Source: Thermoplasmata archaeon
Lineage (GTDB): Archaea > Thermoplasmatota > Thermoplasmata > Lutacidiplasmatales > UBA184
DNA: 9,486 bases
Assembly: GCA_022749905.1 (NCBI GenBank)
Contig: JAKIWU010000043.1
Location: forward strand, 1 to 9,486
Direction: 5' to 3'
Positions within the stretch are counted from its first letter, which is position 1, and each line of letters begins with the position of its first letter. The translations under genes and the position numbers were made by a program. The notes under the pieces were generated by a model. The model did not search any database and was not told the DNA's origin. It saw only the letters and a program-made list of their open reading frames with translations. Below, piece by piece: positions 1 to 5,506 of this stretch.

Positions 1-216
1 CCTTCCATCACCCGCGACGGTCTCTCGGAGTACGTCGCGGACGGCGTCGTCGTCCTCGGGTACAGCACGGCGGCCGACGGACACCGCGTCGGTCTCTCTC
101 TCCGCATCCTCAAGATGCGCCGCACCCCGCACGCCCGCACGGTCCAACCCTACCAGATCGGCATGAACGGCATCGCGGTCGACGCGCGCGCGGTCGACTT
201 CGGCACCAACGGGTAG
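1..216 (+). CDS. KaiC/RAD55-like RecA-superfamily ATPase, C-terminal fragment
   Basis: Frame 1 is open from the first base to a TAG at 214-216 and gives 71 residues, so the gene begins outside the window. The pattern GLSEYVADGVVVL, then an R(V/L)SLRILKMRRTPH segment, then a short 'PYQIGMNGIAV' strand, matches the last beta-strands of archaeal KaiC/GvpD/RAD55-type RecA ATPases, where a 'lxvlKmRgtxhsr..hpfeI...Gi.v' motif closes the core. The Walker motifs lie upstream and cannot be checked. Such proteins bind ATP in signalling or regulatory roles, but this copy's partner cannot be read here. A hairpin follows the stop, and dinB starts 118 bp downstream on the same strand. The family call is fairly sure; any specific role is not. 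Confidence 0.75.
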   Translation, partial: PSITRDGLSEYVADGVVVLGYSTAADGHRVGLSLRILKMRRTPHARTVQPYQIGMNGIAVDARAVDFGTNG

Positions 217-239
217 TCCCCCCGTCGCCGGAGCCGAGA

Positions 240-274
240 AGGTTCGTCGAGGACGAACCTCGGGGGGCGTTTCT
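240..274 (+). terminator. Perfect 9-bp hairpin with a short T-run after the ATPase gene
   Basis: AGGTTCGTC (240-248) and GACGAACCT (252-260) are perfect complements around a 3-base loop. The stem can be extended by CCG/CGG with a bulge, and a G-run and CGTTTC follow. It starts 24 bases after the ATPase stop codon. It may end that transcript or stabilise its 3' end. The T-run is short, so intrinsic termination is only a possibility. Confidence 0.4.
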
Positions 275-334
275 GCACCCCTTCGAAACCCCCTTGTCCC
301 GACACGCTCTCTCGAGCCCCGGACGAGGTCCCCC

Positions 335-1477
335 GTGCGCTGGACGATTTACATCGACCTCGACGCGTTCTACGTTTCGTGCGAGCGCCGGGGTCACCCC
401 GAGCTCGAGGCTCGACCCGTGATCGTCGGGCCCGAACCCCGGGACGAAGCAAGCCGGGGCGTCGTGCTCTCCGCGAGCTACGAAGCCCGGTCGAGCGGCG
501 TACGGAGCGCGATGCCGGTGGTCCGTGCTCGCAATCTCTGCCCGGAGGCGACCTGGATCCGTCCCGACTTCGAGAAGTACGAGCAGGCGGCCGCCGAGGT
601 GCGTGCGTTCCTCGCGAAGCGCTTCGAACGCGTCGCAGCCCACAGCATCGACGAGGCGTCGATCCTCGTGGATCTCGGCACGCGCGAGGATGCCGAGCAG
701 GTCGCCCGCACGCTCCAAGCGGACGTCACCTCCGAGCTCCACCTCCCGTGCTCGGTCGGGGTCGCGCCGAATCGCACGATCGCGAAGATCGCCACCGATC
801 GTGCGAAACCCGGAGGGGTCCTCGTCGTCCCCCCCGAGGAGGTGGTGGCCTTCCTCTCCCCCCTCCCGGTCCGAACCGTCCCCGGGATCGGCCCGAAGAC
901 CGAGGATCTCCTTCGCTCGGTCGGCGTCACGCACGTCGGCGAGCTTCGGTCGCTGCCCCCCGGCGTGCGCAAGCAGCTCGGACGCTTCGCCGAGGAGCTC
1001 CACCAACTCGCGAGCGGCGAGATTCTCCCGGACCCGGAGGACGTTCCGATGGGGCCGCGCTCCCGGAGCACGGATCACACCTTCGAACAGGATCTGTCGG
1101 ATCCTCTCGCGGTTGCGGCGACGGTGGACGAGCTCGCCGACGAGCTCGCCCGAGCCCTTGCCATCGAGGGGCGACGCTACCGGACGGTGACGGTCGGAGT
1201 CCGATGGGCGGACTTCCAGAGGGTGCAGCGAAGTCGAACGCTCCCGAGCCTCCAGGAGGGCGCGGAGGCGCTCGCGGGCTCGGCGCGCCGGCTCTTTGAG
1301 GAGATCTGGTCGGCGGAAGTTCGCGGGCTCGGGCGTCGCGTTCGGACGGTGAGCGTCGGCGCGGAGCGTCTCGTCGCGGCGGCGGACCGCCAGGCGCGCC
1401 TCGAACAGTACGACGCCGGCGGGGCTGGCTTTGGGATTTTATCCGACTCCCCGGGTCGCCCCGGGGGGTCTGTTTGA
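335..1477 (+). CDS. dinB: DNA polymerase IV (Y-family translesion polymerase)
   Basis: A 380-residue Y-family polymerase that would copy past damaged template bases. The palm begins with IDLDAFYVS (residues 7-15): D8 is a metal ligand and Y13 is in the sugar-discriminating steric-gate position. The second catalytic pair is D106-E107 in HSIDEAS. A conserved VGVAPNRTIAKIA block lies at 142-154, the thumb helix-hairpin-helix PVRTVPGIGPKTEDLL at 178-193, and the little-finger domain at about 245-348. The segment Q353-A-R-L-E-Q-Y359 resembles a degenerate PCNA-binding PIP box, which usually sits at the extreme C-terminus. Here about 20 further residues follow, and the last 13 codons overlap the 3' end of the convergent tnpB. 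This tail probably comes from the inserted element. The GTG start at 335 places the first beta-strand correctly; no clear Shine-Dalgarno or TATA box is visible. Confidence 0.93.
   Translation: MRWTIYIDLDAFYVSCERRGHPELEARPVIVGPEPRDEASRGVVLSASYEARSSGVRSAMPVVRARNLCPEATWIRPDFEKYEQAAAEVRAFLAKRFERVAAHSIDEASILVDLGTREDAEQVARTLQADVTSELHLPCSVGVAPNRTIAKIATDRAKPGGVLVVPPEEVVAFLSPLPVRTVPGIGPKTEDLLRSVGVTHVGELRSLPPGVRKQLGRFAEELHQLASGEILPDPEDVPMGPRSRSTDHTFEQDLSDPLAVAATVDELADELARALAIEGRRYRTVTVGVRWADFQRVQRSRTLPSLQEGAEALAGSARRLFEEIWSAEVRGLGRRVRTVSVGAERLVAAADRQARLEQYDAGGAGFGILSDSPGRPGGSV
1418..1426. repeat. Left copy of imperfect 9-bp flanking direct repeat
   Basis: GGCGGGGCT here matches GGCGGGTCT at 2859-2867 with one difference. 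The pair lies just outside the inverted repeats that enclose tnpB, with one unpaired base (1427 or 2858) between. It encodes G362-G363-A364 of DinB. In GC-rich DNA a 9-mer with one mismatch is weak evidence on its own; its position is what makes it notable. Confidence 0.4.
1428..1440 (+). repeat. Left 13-bp inverted repeat (GCTTTGGGATTTT)
   Basis: The exact reverse complement is at 2845-2857. The motif is A/T-rich against a very GC-rich background, which makes a chance 13-base match unlikely. It lies within the last codons of dinB (A364-G365-F366-G367-I368) and overlaps two bases of the tnpB stop codon on the other strand. Confidence 0.7.
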
Positions 1478-2788
1478 TCCCTCCCTCTCCCTCCGCTCCG
1501 CCCGTGCCCGTTCGATTTGCTCGAACGGGTAGCGGGGCCTCATCGCCTCCTCGGAGAGGGCGTCGAGGTCAAGTCGAAGACCTCCGAGTTCCGCCCGACC
1601 GTGGTCGCGCAGAACGATTCGCCCGAGGTTCGCCCCCGCGTTGAGCTGCCGGTCGAGGCTCCACCCGCAGCTCGGGTTCGCACAGACGAACTTCGGTCCT
1701 ACCCTGCTTCGGGGACCGGCATAGACCCCACATTTCGGGCAGATAGTCGAGGTGCGGAAGGGGTTCACCCAGTAGATCGGAACTCCGTGCTCGGCCGCCT
1801 TGTAGGTGAGCTGGCGATGGAGTTCGCCCCGAGGCCAGCTCGAGAGGCGGCGTCGAAGGACCCGACGGGGCGACCCCGGGGGCCCCGGTCGGATCGTTCC
1901 GAAGCGGCGAGAGAAGGGGCCGCGGCGACGTCGAGCCAGCTTGGAGAAATCCTCGAGGGCGAGCGCGGCTCGGTTGCGGACCGCCTCGTGAATGAGATGT
2001 CGAGTGAGGACGTGGAGGCGGGAGCGGACCCGGTTCCGTTCGCGTCGTCCTTCGCGATCGAGGAGACGACGACCGACGCGTCGGTCGGTCGCCTTCTTCC
2101 GGGCGAGCTTCCGACGTCGGGCGACGTGCGTCGCCTGGATCGTCCGGACCTCGGGGAACGGGACCCGAACGGCATGGGTGGACTTCCGGGAGAGGGCGAC
2201 GCCATCGAGGGTGGATTCGTTGGTGTCGAGGGCGAGGAGTCGGGTGGGGATGTAGGGGGTTGGGGCGGGTCGTTCGAGGTAAAGGACAACCCGGTCGGGG
2301 GTGACGTGGAGCTGCTTGACGCGGGTGTCGGGAGCGGCGAGGCGGTCTCGGTGGAAGGGAGCGAGGTGGAGGAAAAAGTGGGACCACTCCCCGTAGCGCA
2401 GGGAGAGGCGAACCTTGCCGGAGTCCCGGTCGAGGTGGAAGGTGTCGGTGCCGGTTCGGAGGAAAGGGAGGCGGACGAAGGGAACGCGGGAATCGAGGTG
2501 CTTGCGAAGACGACGGCGGTGTGCCTTGGCAAGACCGAGACCGATCGCTGCAGCGGCGACGGCGTGACCGCCGGTGAGCTGGTGGACGAACGCTCGGTCG
2601 CGGGCGAAGCGGGAAAGCGAGCCGCGGGCGGTCTTCCCTGAGGTGAGGGCCTCGCGGAGGATCTCGTTGACAAGAAGTCGGTAGTCACGAAGGAGGGCGA
2701 GAACCGGTGGAGGAAGCTCGCCCACGAGGGGGAGGACGAGGGCCCGGAGAACCGAAGGCATGGGGTGGACGGGGGAGGGGAGGGACAT
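1439..2788 (-). CDS. tnpB: RNA-guided endonuclease TnpB (IS200/IS605-type accessory protein)
   Basis: This is a 449-residue TnpB, the RuvC-type nuclease ancestral to Cas12, with all visible catalytic residues intact. From the ATG at 2788: RuvC-I aspartate D188 in LLALDTNES, RuvC-II glutamate E279 in ALALEDFSKL, a four-cysteine zinc finger (C350-x2-C353 ... C369-x4-C374), and RuvC-III aspartate D379 in SLDRQLNAGAN. An arginine-rich bridge-like segment precedes E279. Conserved N-terminal sequence (PSVLRALVLPL) begins right after the ATG at 2761, so that start (440 residues) is equally possible; neither has a Shine-Dalgarno. No tnpA neighbours it. The last 35 or so residues, beyond the NAGAN motif, look like non-conserved read-through of the element end and overlap dinB by 39 bases. 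Known TnpBs cut DNA next to a TAM and promote element retention; activity here is inferred from intact motifs. Confidence 0.93.
   Translation of the reverse strand: MSLPSPVHPMPSVLRALVLPLVGELPPPVLALLRDYRLLVNEILREALTSGKTARGSLSRFARDRAFVHQLTGGHAVAAAAIGLGLAKAHRRRLRKHLDSRVPFVRLPFLRTGTDTFHLDRDSGKVRLSLRYGEWSHFFLHLAPFHRDRLAAPDTRVKQLHVTPDRVVLYLERPAPTPYIPTRLLALDTNESTLDGVALSRKSTHAVRVPFPEVRTIQATHVARRRKLARKKATDRRVGRRLLDREGRRERNRVRSRLHVLTRHLIHEAVRNRAALALEDFSKLARRRRGPFSRRFGTIRPGPPGSPRRVLRRRLSSWPRGELHRQLTYKAAEHGVPIYWVNPFRTSTICPKCGVYAGPRSRVGPKFVCANPSCGWSLDRQLNAGANLGRIVLRDHGRAELGGLRLDLDALSEEAMRPRYPFEQIERARAERREREGSNRPPGATRGVG
1445..1470. repeat. 11-bp stem with 4-base loop beside the tnpB stop
   Basis: GACTCCCCGGG (1445-1455) and CCCGGGGGGTC (1460-1470) pair along their full length on the plus strand, with one T-G wobble; the loop is TCGC. 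It codes for the extreme C-termini of both TnpB (minus) and DinB (plus). It could serve as part of the TnpB guide RNA, as an element-end structure, or as a terminator-like structure for dinB (TGTTTG follows on the plus strand). Confidence 0.6.
1507..1529. repeat. Perfect 9-bp inverted repeat in the tnpB 3' coding end
   Basis: CCCGTTCGA and TCGAACGGG are exact complements around five bases (TTTGC on plus, GCAAA on minus). The repeat lies within the tnpB reading frame but downstream of all catalytic motifs, where the sequence need not be constrained by nuclease function. This suits an RNA scaffold or element-end hairpin. Confidence 0.65.
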
Positions 2789-2805
2789 GAACCGACGGAA
2801 GGAGG

Positions 2806-2820
2806 TGAACGATGAACGAT
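2806..2820. repeat. Short tandem repeat (TGAACGA)2 upstream of tnpB
   Basis: Two adjacent copies of TGAACGA plus one T lie in the 56 bases between the tnpB start and the right inverted repeat. On the minus strand this is an ATCGTTC-type repeat within the tnpB leader. It may be part of the element end or chance; no known site matches. Confidence 0.4.
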
Positions 2821-2844
2821 GGGCCGCGGAAGCATTGAGAAGAA

Positions 2845-2857
2845 AAAATCCCAAAGC
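2845..2857 (-). repeat. Right 13-bp inverted repeat (GCTTTGGGATTTT on minus)
   Basis: This is the exact reverse complement of 1428-1440. On the minus strand it runs into six Ts and sits 57-69 bases before the tnpB ATG at 2788, so it would lie in or upstream of the tnpB leader. Confidence 0.7.
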
Positions 2858-2858
2858 A

Positions 2859-2867
2859 GGCGGGTCT
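2859..2867. repeat. Right copy of imperfect 9-bp flanking direct repeat
   Basis: GGCGGGTCT matches GGCGGGGCT at 1418-1426 except at position 7. Substituting this copy for the left one joins dinB in frame to codons for S-A-T-L-K and a TAA at 2880-2882. Confidence 0.4.
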
Positions 2868-2882
2868 GCCACGCTTAAGTAA
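2868..2882 (+). pseudogene. Possible severed 3' end of dinB
   Basis: If the sequence from 1427 to about 2867 is removed so that one copy of the direct repeat remains, the DinB frame continues as ...DAGG-SATLK-stop, ending at the TAA at 2880-2882. That would place the PIP-like QARLEQY motif near the protein's C-terminus, as is usual. The stretch is too short to prove homology; this rests on frame and position only. Confidence 0.35.
2874..2882 (+). promoter_or_regulatory. Candidate archaeal TATA box for the TauE/SafE operon
   Basis: CTTAAGTAA is the only A/T-rich stretch before the GTG at 2911, centred about 33 bases upstream, which allows a very short leader. CTTAAG is palindromic and could also serve minus-strand transcription toward tnpB. 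The same bases may be the severed end of dinB, so the box may be fortuitous. Confidence 0.3.
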
Positions 2883-2910
2883 CTCGGCCCGGCTTCTCGA
2901 GGGGGCTCGA

Positions 2911-3795
2911 GTGCTCTCCTTCGCACCGGGTGCAGGGCTCGGCGATCCGCTCGTCGACCTCGCGATCCTCCTGCTCGTGGCGTTTCTCGCCGGCCTCGTC
3001 GGTGCGCTCCTCGGGGTCGGGGGTGGTCTCTTCCTCGTCCCGGCGCTCGTCCTTCTGTTCGGGATCGACATCCACCTCGCCATCGCGGCGAGCCTCGTGA
3101 GCGTCGTCGCGACGACGTCGGGCACCGCGGCGTCCCGCGTCTCGGCCGGTCAGGTCAACCTGCGGCTCGGCATGTTCCTCGAGATCGGCACGGCCGCCGG
3201 AGGACTCCTCGGGGCGATCGTCTCCGTGACGCTCCTCGCGAGCCAAGGGCGCGTCTTGATCCTTCTGCTCATCCCGGTGACCCTCCTCGCGGCCGCTCTC
3301 ATGGCCGTCGGTCGACGTCGAGAACGCGCCGCGCCCGCTCCCCCCGACCCCTGGGCCGATCGTCTCGGCTTGGGCGGTCAGTTCGACGATCCGCTGACGG
3401 GCGAGACCGAGAGCTATCCGGTGCGCCGGACCGGATGGGGCTTCGGGCTCTCCGCCCTTGCGGGCGTTACCTCCGGCCTCCTCGGCGTCGGCGGTGGGAT
3501 CTTCAAGGTTCCCGCGATGAACGTCGTGATGAACGTGCCCTTCCGCATGGCCGCAGCCACCTCCACGCTGATGATCGGGGTCACCGCTTCGGCCGGAGCG
3601 CTCGTCTACCTCCTCGCGGGCGACGTTGCCCTCCTTCTCGTCGGACCGGTGGCGATCGCCGTGCTGTCGGGAAGCTACCTCGCGACGCGCTGGGGACCGA
3701 CGTGGTCGACGCTGCGCCTGCGTTTCTTCTTCGTCGGCATCTTGCTCCTCGCGGCGGGGCTGATGCTGTTTCGGGGGGTTGGATGGCTCGCGTGA
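2911..3795 (+). CDS. TauE/SafE (TSUP) family sulfite/sulfonate-type permease
   Basis: This 294-residue integral membrane protein has the two-fold repeat of the TSUP family (PF01925). The signature GALLGVGGGLFLVP is at 31-44, and its repeat GLLGVGGGIFKVP is at 189-201. About eight hydrophobic segments are visible (roughly 15-37, 53-75, 86-109, 114-134, 174-205, 212-236, 238-261, 270-290). A polar loop at 135-172 separates the halves. Family members export sulfite, sulfoacetate or related organosulfur anions; the substrate cannot be read from sequence. The GTG start at 2911 lies within a CTCGAG-GGGG-CTCGAG inverted repeat (2897-2911), which could shelter the start codon. The stop codon lies inside the next gene. 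The TSUP-DUF1634 pairing is a familiar one and supports a shared transport role. Confidence 0.92.
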   Translation: MLSFAPGAGLGDPLVDLAILLLVAFLAGLVGALLGVGGGLFLVPALVLLFGIDIHLAIAASLVSVVATTSGTAASRVSAGQVNLRLGMFLEIGTAAGGLLGAIVSVTLLASQGRVLILLLIPVTLLAAALMAVGRRRERAAPAPPDPWADRLGLGGQFDDPLTGETESYPVRRTGWGFGLSALAGVTSGLLGVGGGIFKVPAMNVVMNVPFRMAAATSTLMIGVTASAGALVYLLAGDVALLLVGPVAIAVLSGSYLATRWGPTWSTLRLRFFFVGILLLAAGLMLFRGVGWLA

Positions 3796-4151
3796 CCGAC
3801 CCTCTCCCCCCGGGCCTCCCCGCGACGATCAGTTGGTCGCTGCGGATCGGGATCTCTCTCGCCGCGGCACTCTTGGCCCTCGGGTCTCTCCTTGCGCTCG
3901 CTCACGGCGCCCTGGGCGCCATCTCGACACCCACTCCCTTCTCCGGGGGCGGATTCGTCCTAGGTTCCTCGTGGCTGGACGGGACCGCGTTCTTGTTCTT
4001 CGGGGTCGTGGTCCTCCTCCTCACACCGATCGCCCGCGTCCTCCTTTCGATGGTCCTCTTCGCGTCGATCCGGGATCGCACCTTCACCCTCATCACCGGG
4101 GTCGTGCTGGCGATCCTCGCGGCGAGCGTCGTCCTCGGAGCCAGCGCGTGA
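3783..4151 (+). CDS. DUF1634-family small membrane protein
   Basis: A 122-residue protein with three hydrophobic helices (about 16-38, 58-85 and 95-118) and almost no soluble part. The TPF(S/x)GGGF-like segment, the helix ending in LLLTPIARVLLSM and the short RDRTFTLITGVVLAIL stretch fit DUF1634 proteins, which occur beside TauE/SafE permeases in archaea and bacteria. It probably works with the preceding permease, perhaps as a subunit; the biochemical role is unknown. The ATG at 3783 overlaps the permease by 13 bases. An in-frame GTG at 3792 would instead make a 4-base GTGA overlap like that at the next junction. Either way the two genes are translationally coupled. Confidence 0.78.
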   Translation: MARVTDPLPPGLPATISWSLRIGISLAAALLALGSLLALAHGALGAISTPTPFSGGGFVLGSSWLDGTAFLFFGVVVLLLTPIARVLLSMVLFASIRDRTFTLITGVVLAILAASVVLGASA

Positions 4152-5479
4152 GCGGCTCCGACGGCATCCTCGACGCGCACCGCGACGCCGAAGCGGACGC
4201 CCTCGCAAAGCCCCAGGGGCGCCTCGGAGTCCCCTGCCCCGCATACGGGGGACGTTCGCTCCCGAATCTTTCCGCGACGCTCCTCAGCGCCTCGGGTGTG
4301 GAAGGAGGACCCGGCCCTCCGCTCGTTCCCCCCCTCGACCAAGAGCTCGACCCGTTCCAAGGGAGACGGAGCGAGGGACCGGTGGTGCAGTTCCTCATCG
4401 ACGGCCTCGGGTGGAGCGGGTTCACGCGGTGGGCCCGACACGCTCGTTTCGGCCGAGGGAGGCGATGGGGCGCGGCAGCGCGTCCCATCACGTCCGTCTT
4501 TCCGACCACGACCACCGCGGCGCTCGCGAGCCTCTCGACCGGCGTTCCGCCGGGACGTCACGGCCTCATCGGCTATCGGCAGTTCTTGCCGCGGTACGGG
4601 GTCGTTGCCGACATGCTCAAGATGAGCCCCCTCGGGATCGCGACCCCGGATCTTCTCGTGGGTCCCGCGTGGCGCCCCGAGCACATCTCGGGCTCGCCCA
4701 CCCTTTTTCGCCGCGGACTCGATGCCTGCGCTCTCACCCGCGACCGGTTCCAGGGAACGGGCTTGACCCGGCTGCTCTACGATGGGGCCGAGTTCGTCGG
4801 CTACGCGACCGGCACCGACTTTGCGCACGAGCTCCTGCGGCTCCTCGAGCGGGACCATCCGCCGACGATCTTCGCCTACTGGGACGAGCTCGACACGATC
4901 CAACACCTGAAAGGGACGGAGCCCGGACTCCCGGAACTGGAGCTCGATCGACTCGTGCACCTCCTGGAGTACGTCGCCGACCGTCTCCCGCCCGCGAAGC
5001 GCGCCGCGACGACGCTTCTCGTCTCCGGCGACCACGGCCAAGTGCCGGCCTCTCTCGCATCCCGGATCGAGATCGAGCAAGAGCCCGCGATCGCGGACGA
5101 GCTTCTGCACCCGCTCGCCGGCGACCGCCGCGCGGGGTTCTTCGCGGCGCGACCCGGGAGGACGCCCGCGCTTCGAGAAGCGCTCGAGCGCCGGCTTCCC
5201 GAGGGTTCGCGCGTGATCCCGATGGAGGACGCGGTGGACGCCGGGCTCTTCGGCCCTGCCCCCTATCATCCCGAGATCCGCGAACGGCTCGGGGATCTCC
5301 TCGCCCTCGTTCCGAGCCCGAGCTCTCTCACCTACCTCCTGCCGGGCATGGCGAAGCCGTCGCGGTTCCTCGTCGGCGCTCACGGCGGGCTCGAGCCGAA
5401 CGAGCTCATCGTTCCCCTCATCGCGGCCCCGCTCGAGAGCTTCCGGACCGAGGGTGCCGAGCGCATCCCGCAACGGTAA
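4148..5479 (+). CDS. Alkaline phosphatase superfamily phosphohydrolase (type I phosphodiesterase/nucleotide pyrophosphatase-like)
   Basis: A 443-residue metallo-phosphohydrolase resembling PF01663 enzymes. The expected metal ligands are in order: D85 in FLIDGLG, the threonine nucleophile region FPTTTTAALASLSTG (118-132), D249 and H253 in WDELDTIQHLKG, D295-H296 in VSGDHGQ, and H412 in GAHGG. There is no signal peptide or membrane helix, so it is probably cytoplasmic. Substrate is unknown; family members cleave phosphodiesters, pyrophosphates or phosphomonoesters. Start: GTG at 4148 overlaps the DUF1634 stop as GTGA, and the residues after it (PAYGGRSLPNLSATL, 31-45) are characteristic of archaeal relatives. 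The frame is open further upstream, but that part is the shadow of the DUF1634 gene. Co-transcription with the permease suggests, but does not show, a link to anion or phospho-/sulfo-compound handling. Confidence 0.87.
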   Translation: MSGSDGILDAHRDAEADALAKPQGRLGVPCPAYGGRSLPNLSATLLSASGVEGGPGPPLVPPLDQELDPFQGRRSEGPVVQFLIDGLGWSGFTRWARHARFGRGRRWGAAARPITSVFPTTTTAALASLSTGVPPGRHGLIGYRQFLPRYGVVADMLKMSPLGIATPDLLVGPAWRPEHISGSPTLFRRGLDACALTRDRFQGTGLTRLLYDGAEFVGYATGTDFAHELLRLLERDHPPTIFAYWDELDTIQHLKGTEPGLPELELDRLVHLLEYVADRLPPAKRAATTLLVSGDHGQVPASLASRIEIEQEPAIADELLHPLAGDRRAGFFAARPGRTPALREALERRLPEGSRVIPMEDAVDAGLFGPAPYHPEIRERLGDLLALVPSPSSLTYLLPGMAKPSRFLVGAHGGLEPNELIVPLIAAPLESFRTEGAERIPQR

Positions 5480-5482
5480 AGG
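5475..5482 (+). promoter_or_regulatory. Candidate TATA-like box for infB
   Basis: CGGTAAAG, centred about 28 bases before the infB ATG, resembles CCGTAAAG at the same distance before the TFB gene. It suggests infB can be started independently with little or no leader, although it may also be read from the upstream operon. It overlaps the stop codon of the preceding gene. Confidence 0.3.
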
Positions 5483-5506
5483 CTCGCACCCCCGTCGAAT
5501 CCGTCT

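Larger units (their letters stand above)
1428..1560 (-). ncRNA. Candidate omega/reRNA scaffold at the tnpB 3' end
   Basis: TnpB nucleases use an RNA made from the 3' end of their own gene and the element's right end, with the guide read from the flanking DNA. Here two strong stems occupy that position. One is CCCGTTCGA/TCGAACGGG (1507-1515 with 1521-1529, five-base loop), inside the last 30 codons of tnpB. The other is an 11-pair stem at 1445-1455 with 1460-1470; on the minus strand its loop reads GCGA (GNRA type) and one pair becomes an A-C mismatch. If the element ends at 1428, the guide would be read from about 1427 downward, antisense to dinB. The 5' limit is a guess. Confidence 0.4.
1428..2857 (-). 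mobile_element. TnpB-encoding element bounded by 13-bp inverted repeats, inserted in the dinB 3' end
   Basis: GCTTTGGGATTTT occurs on the plus strand at 1428-1440 and on the minus strand at 2845-2857, so exact inverted repeats enclose tnpB. The tnpB stop codon (1439-1441) touches the inner edge of one copy. Directly outside lie GGCGGGGCT (1418-1426) and GGCGGGTCT (2859-2867), which differ at one base and look like a target duplication. No tnpA and no second transposase gene is present. Typical IS200/IS605 elements have subterminal hairpins and make no target duplication, so these boundaries are unusual. The element may be a non-autonomous passenger mobilised in trans, or the repeats may be coincidental. 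The tnpB content is certain; the exact ends are inferred. Confidence 0.55.

Noticed and set aside
110..1078. A 322-codon minus-strand frame opposite dinB
   Set aside because: It covers dinB and the terminator hairpin, lacks any domain and has shadow-type composition.
1517..2641. A 374-codon plus-strand frame opposite tnpB
   Set aside because: TnpB on the minus strand has every catalytic motif; the plus frame is Gly/Glu/Val-rich with no domain and is explained as its shadow.
2789..2926. N-terminal extension of TnpB to 2926
   Set aside because: It would cross the right inverted repeat and the permease start, and the added residues are not part of the TnpB fold; the ATG at 2788 or 2761 fits better.
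3435..3782. Upstream extension of the DUF1634 open frame
   Set aside because: This part is out of frame with, and inside, the TauE/SafE gene and reads as Arg/Pro-rich shadow sequence; the hydrophobic DUF1634 protein begins at the ATG at 3783.
3779..4147. Upstream extension of the phosphohydrolase frame
   Set aside because: It is the shadow of the DUF1634 gene; the GTG at 4148 gives a family-like N-terminus and a GTGA overlap.
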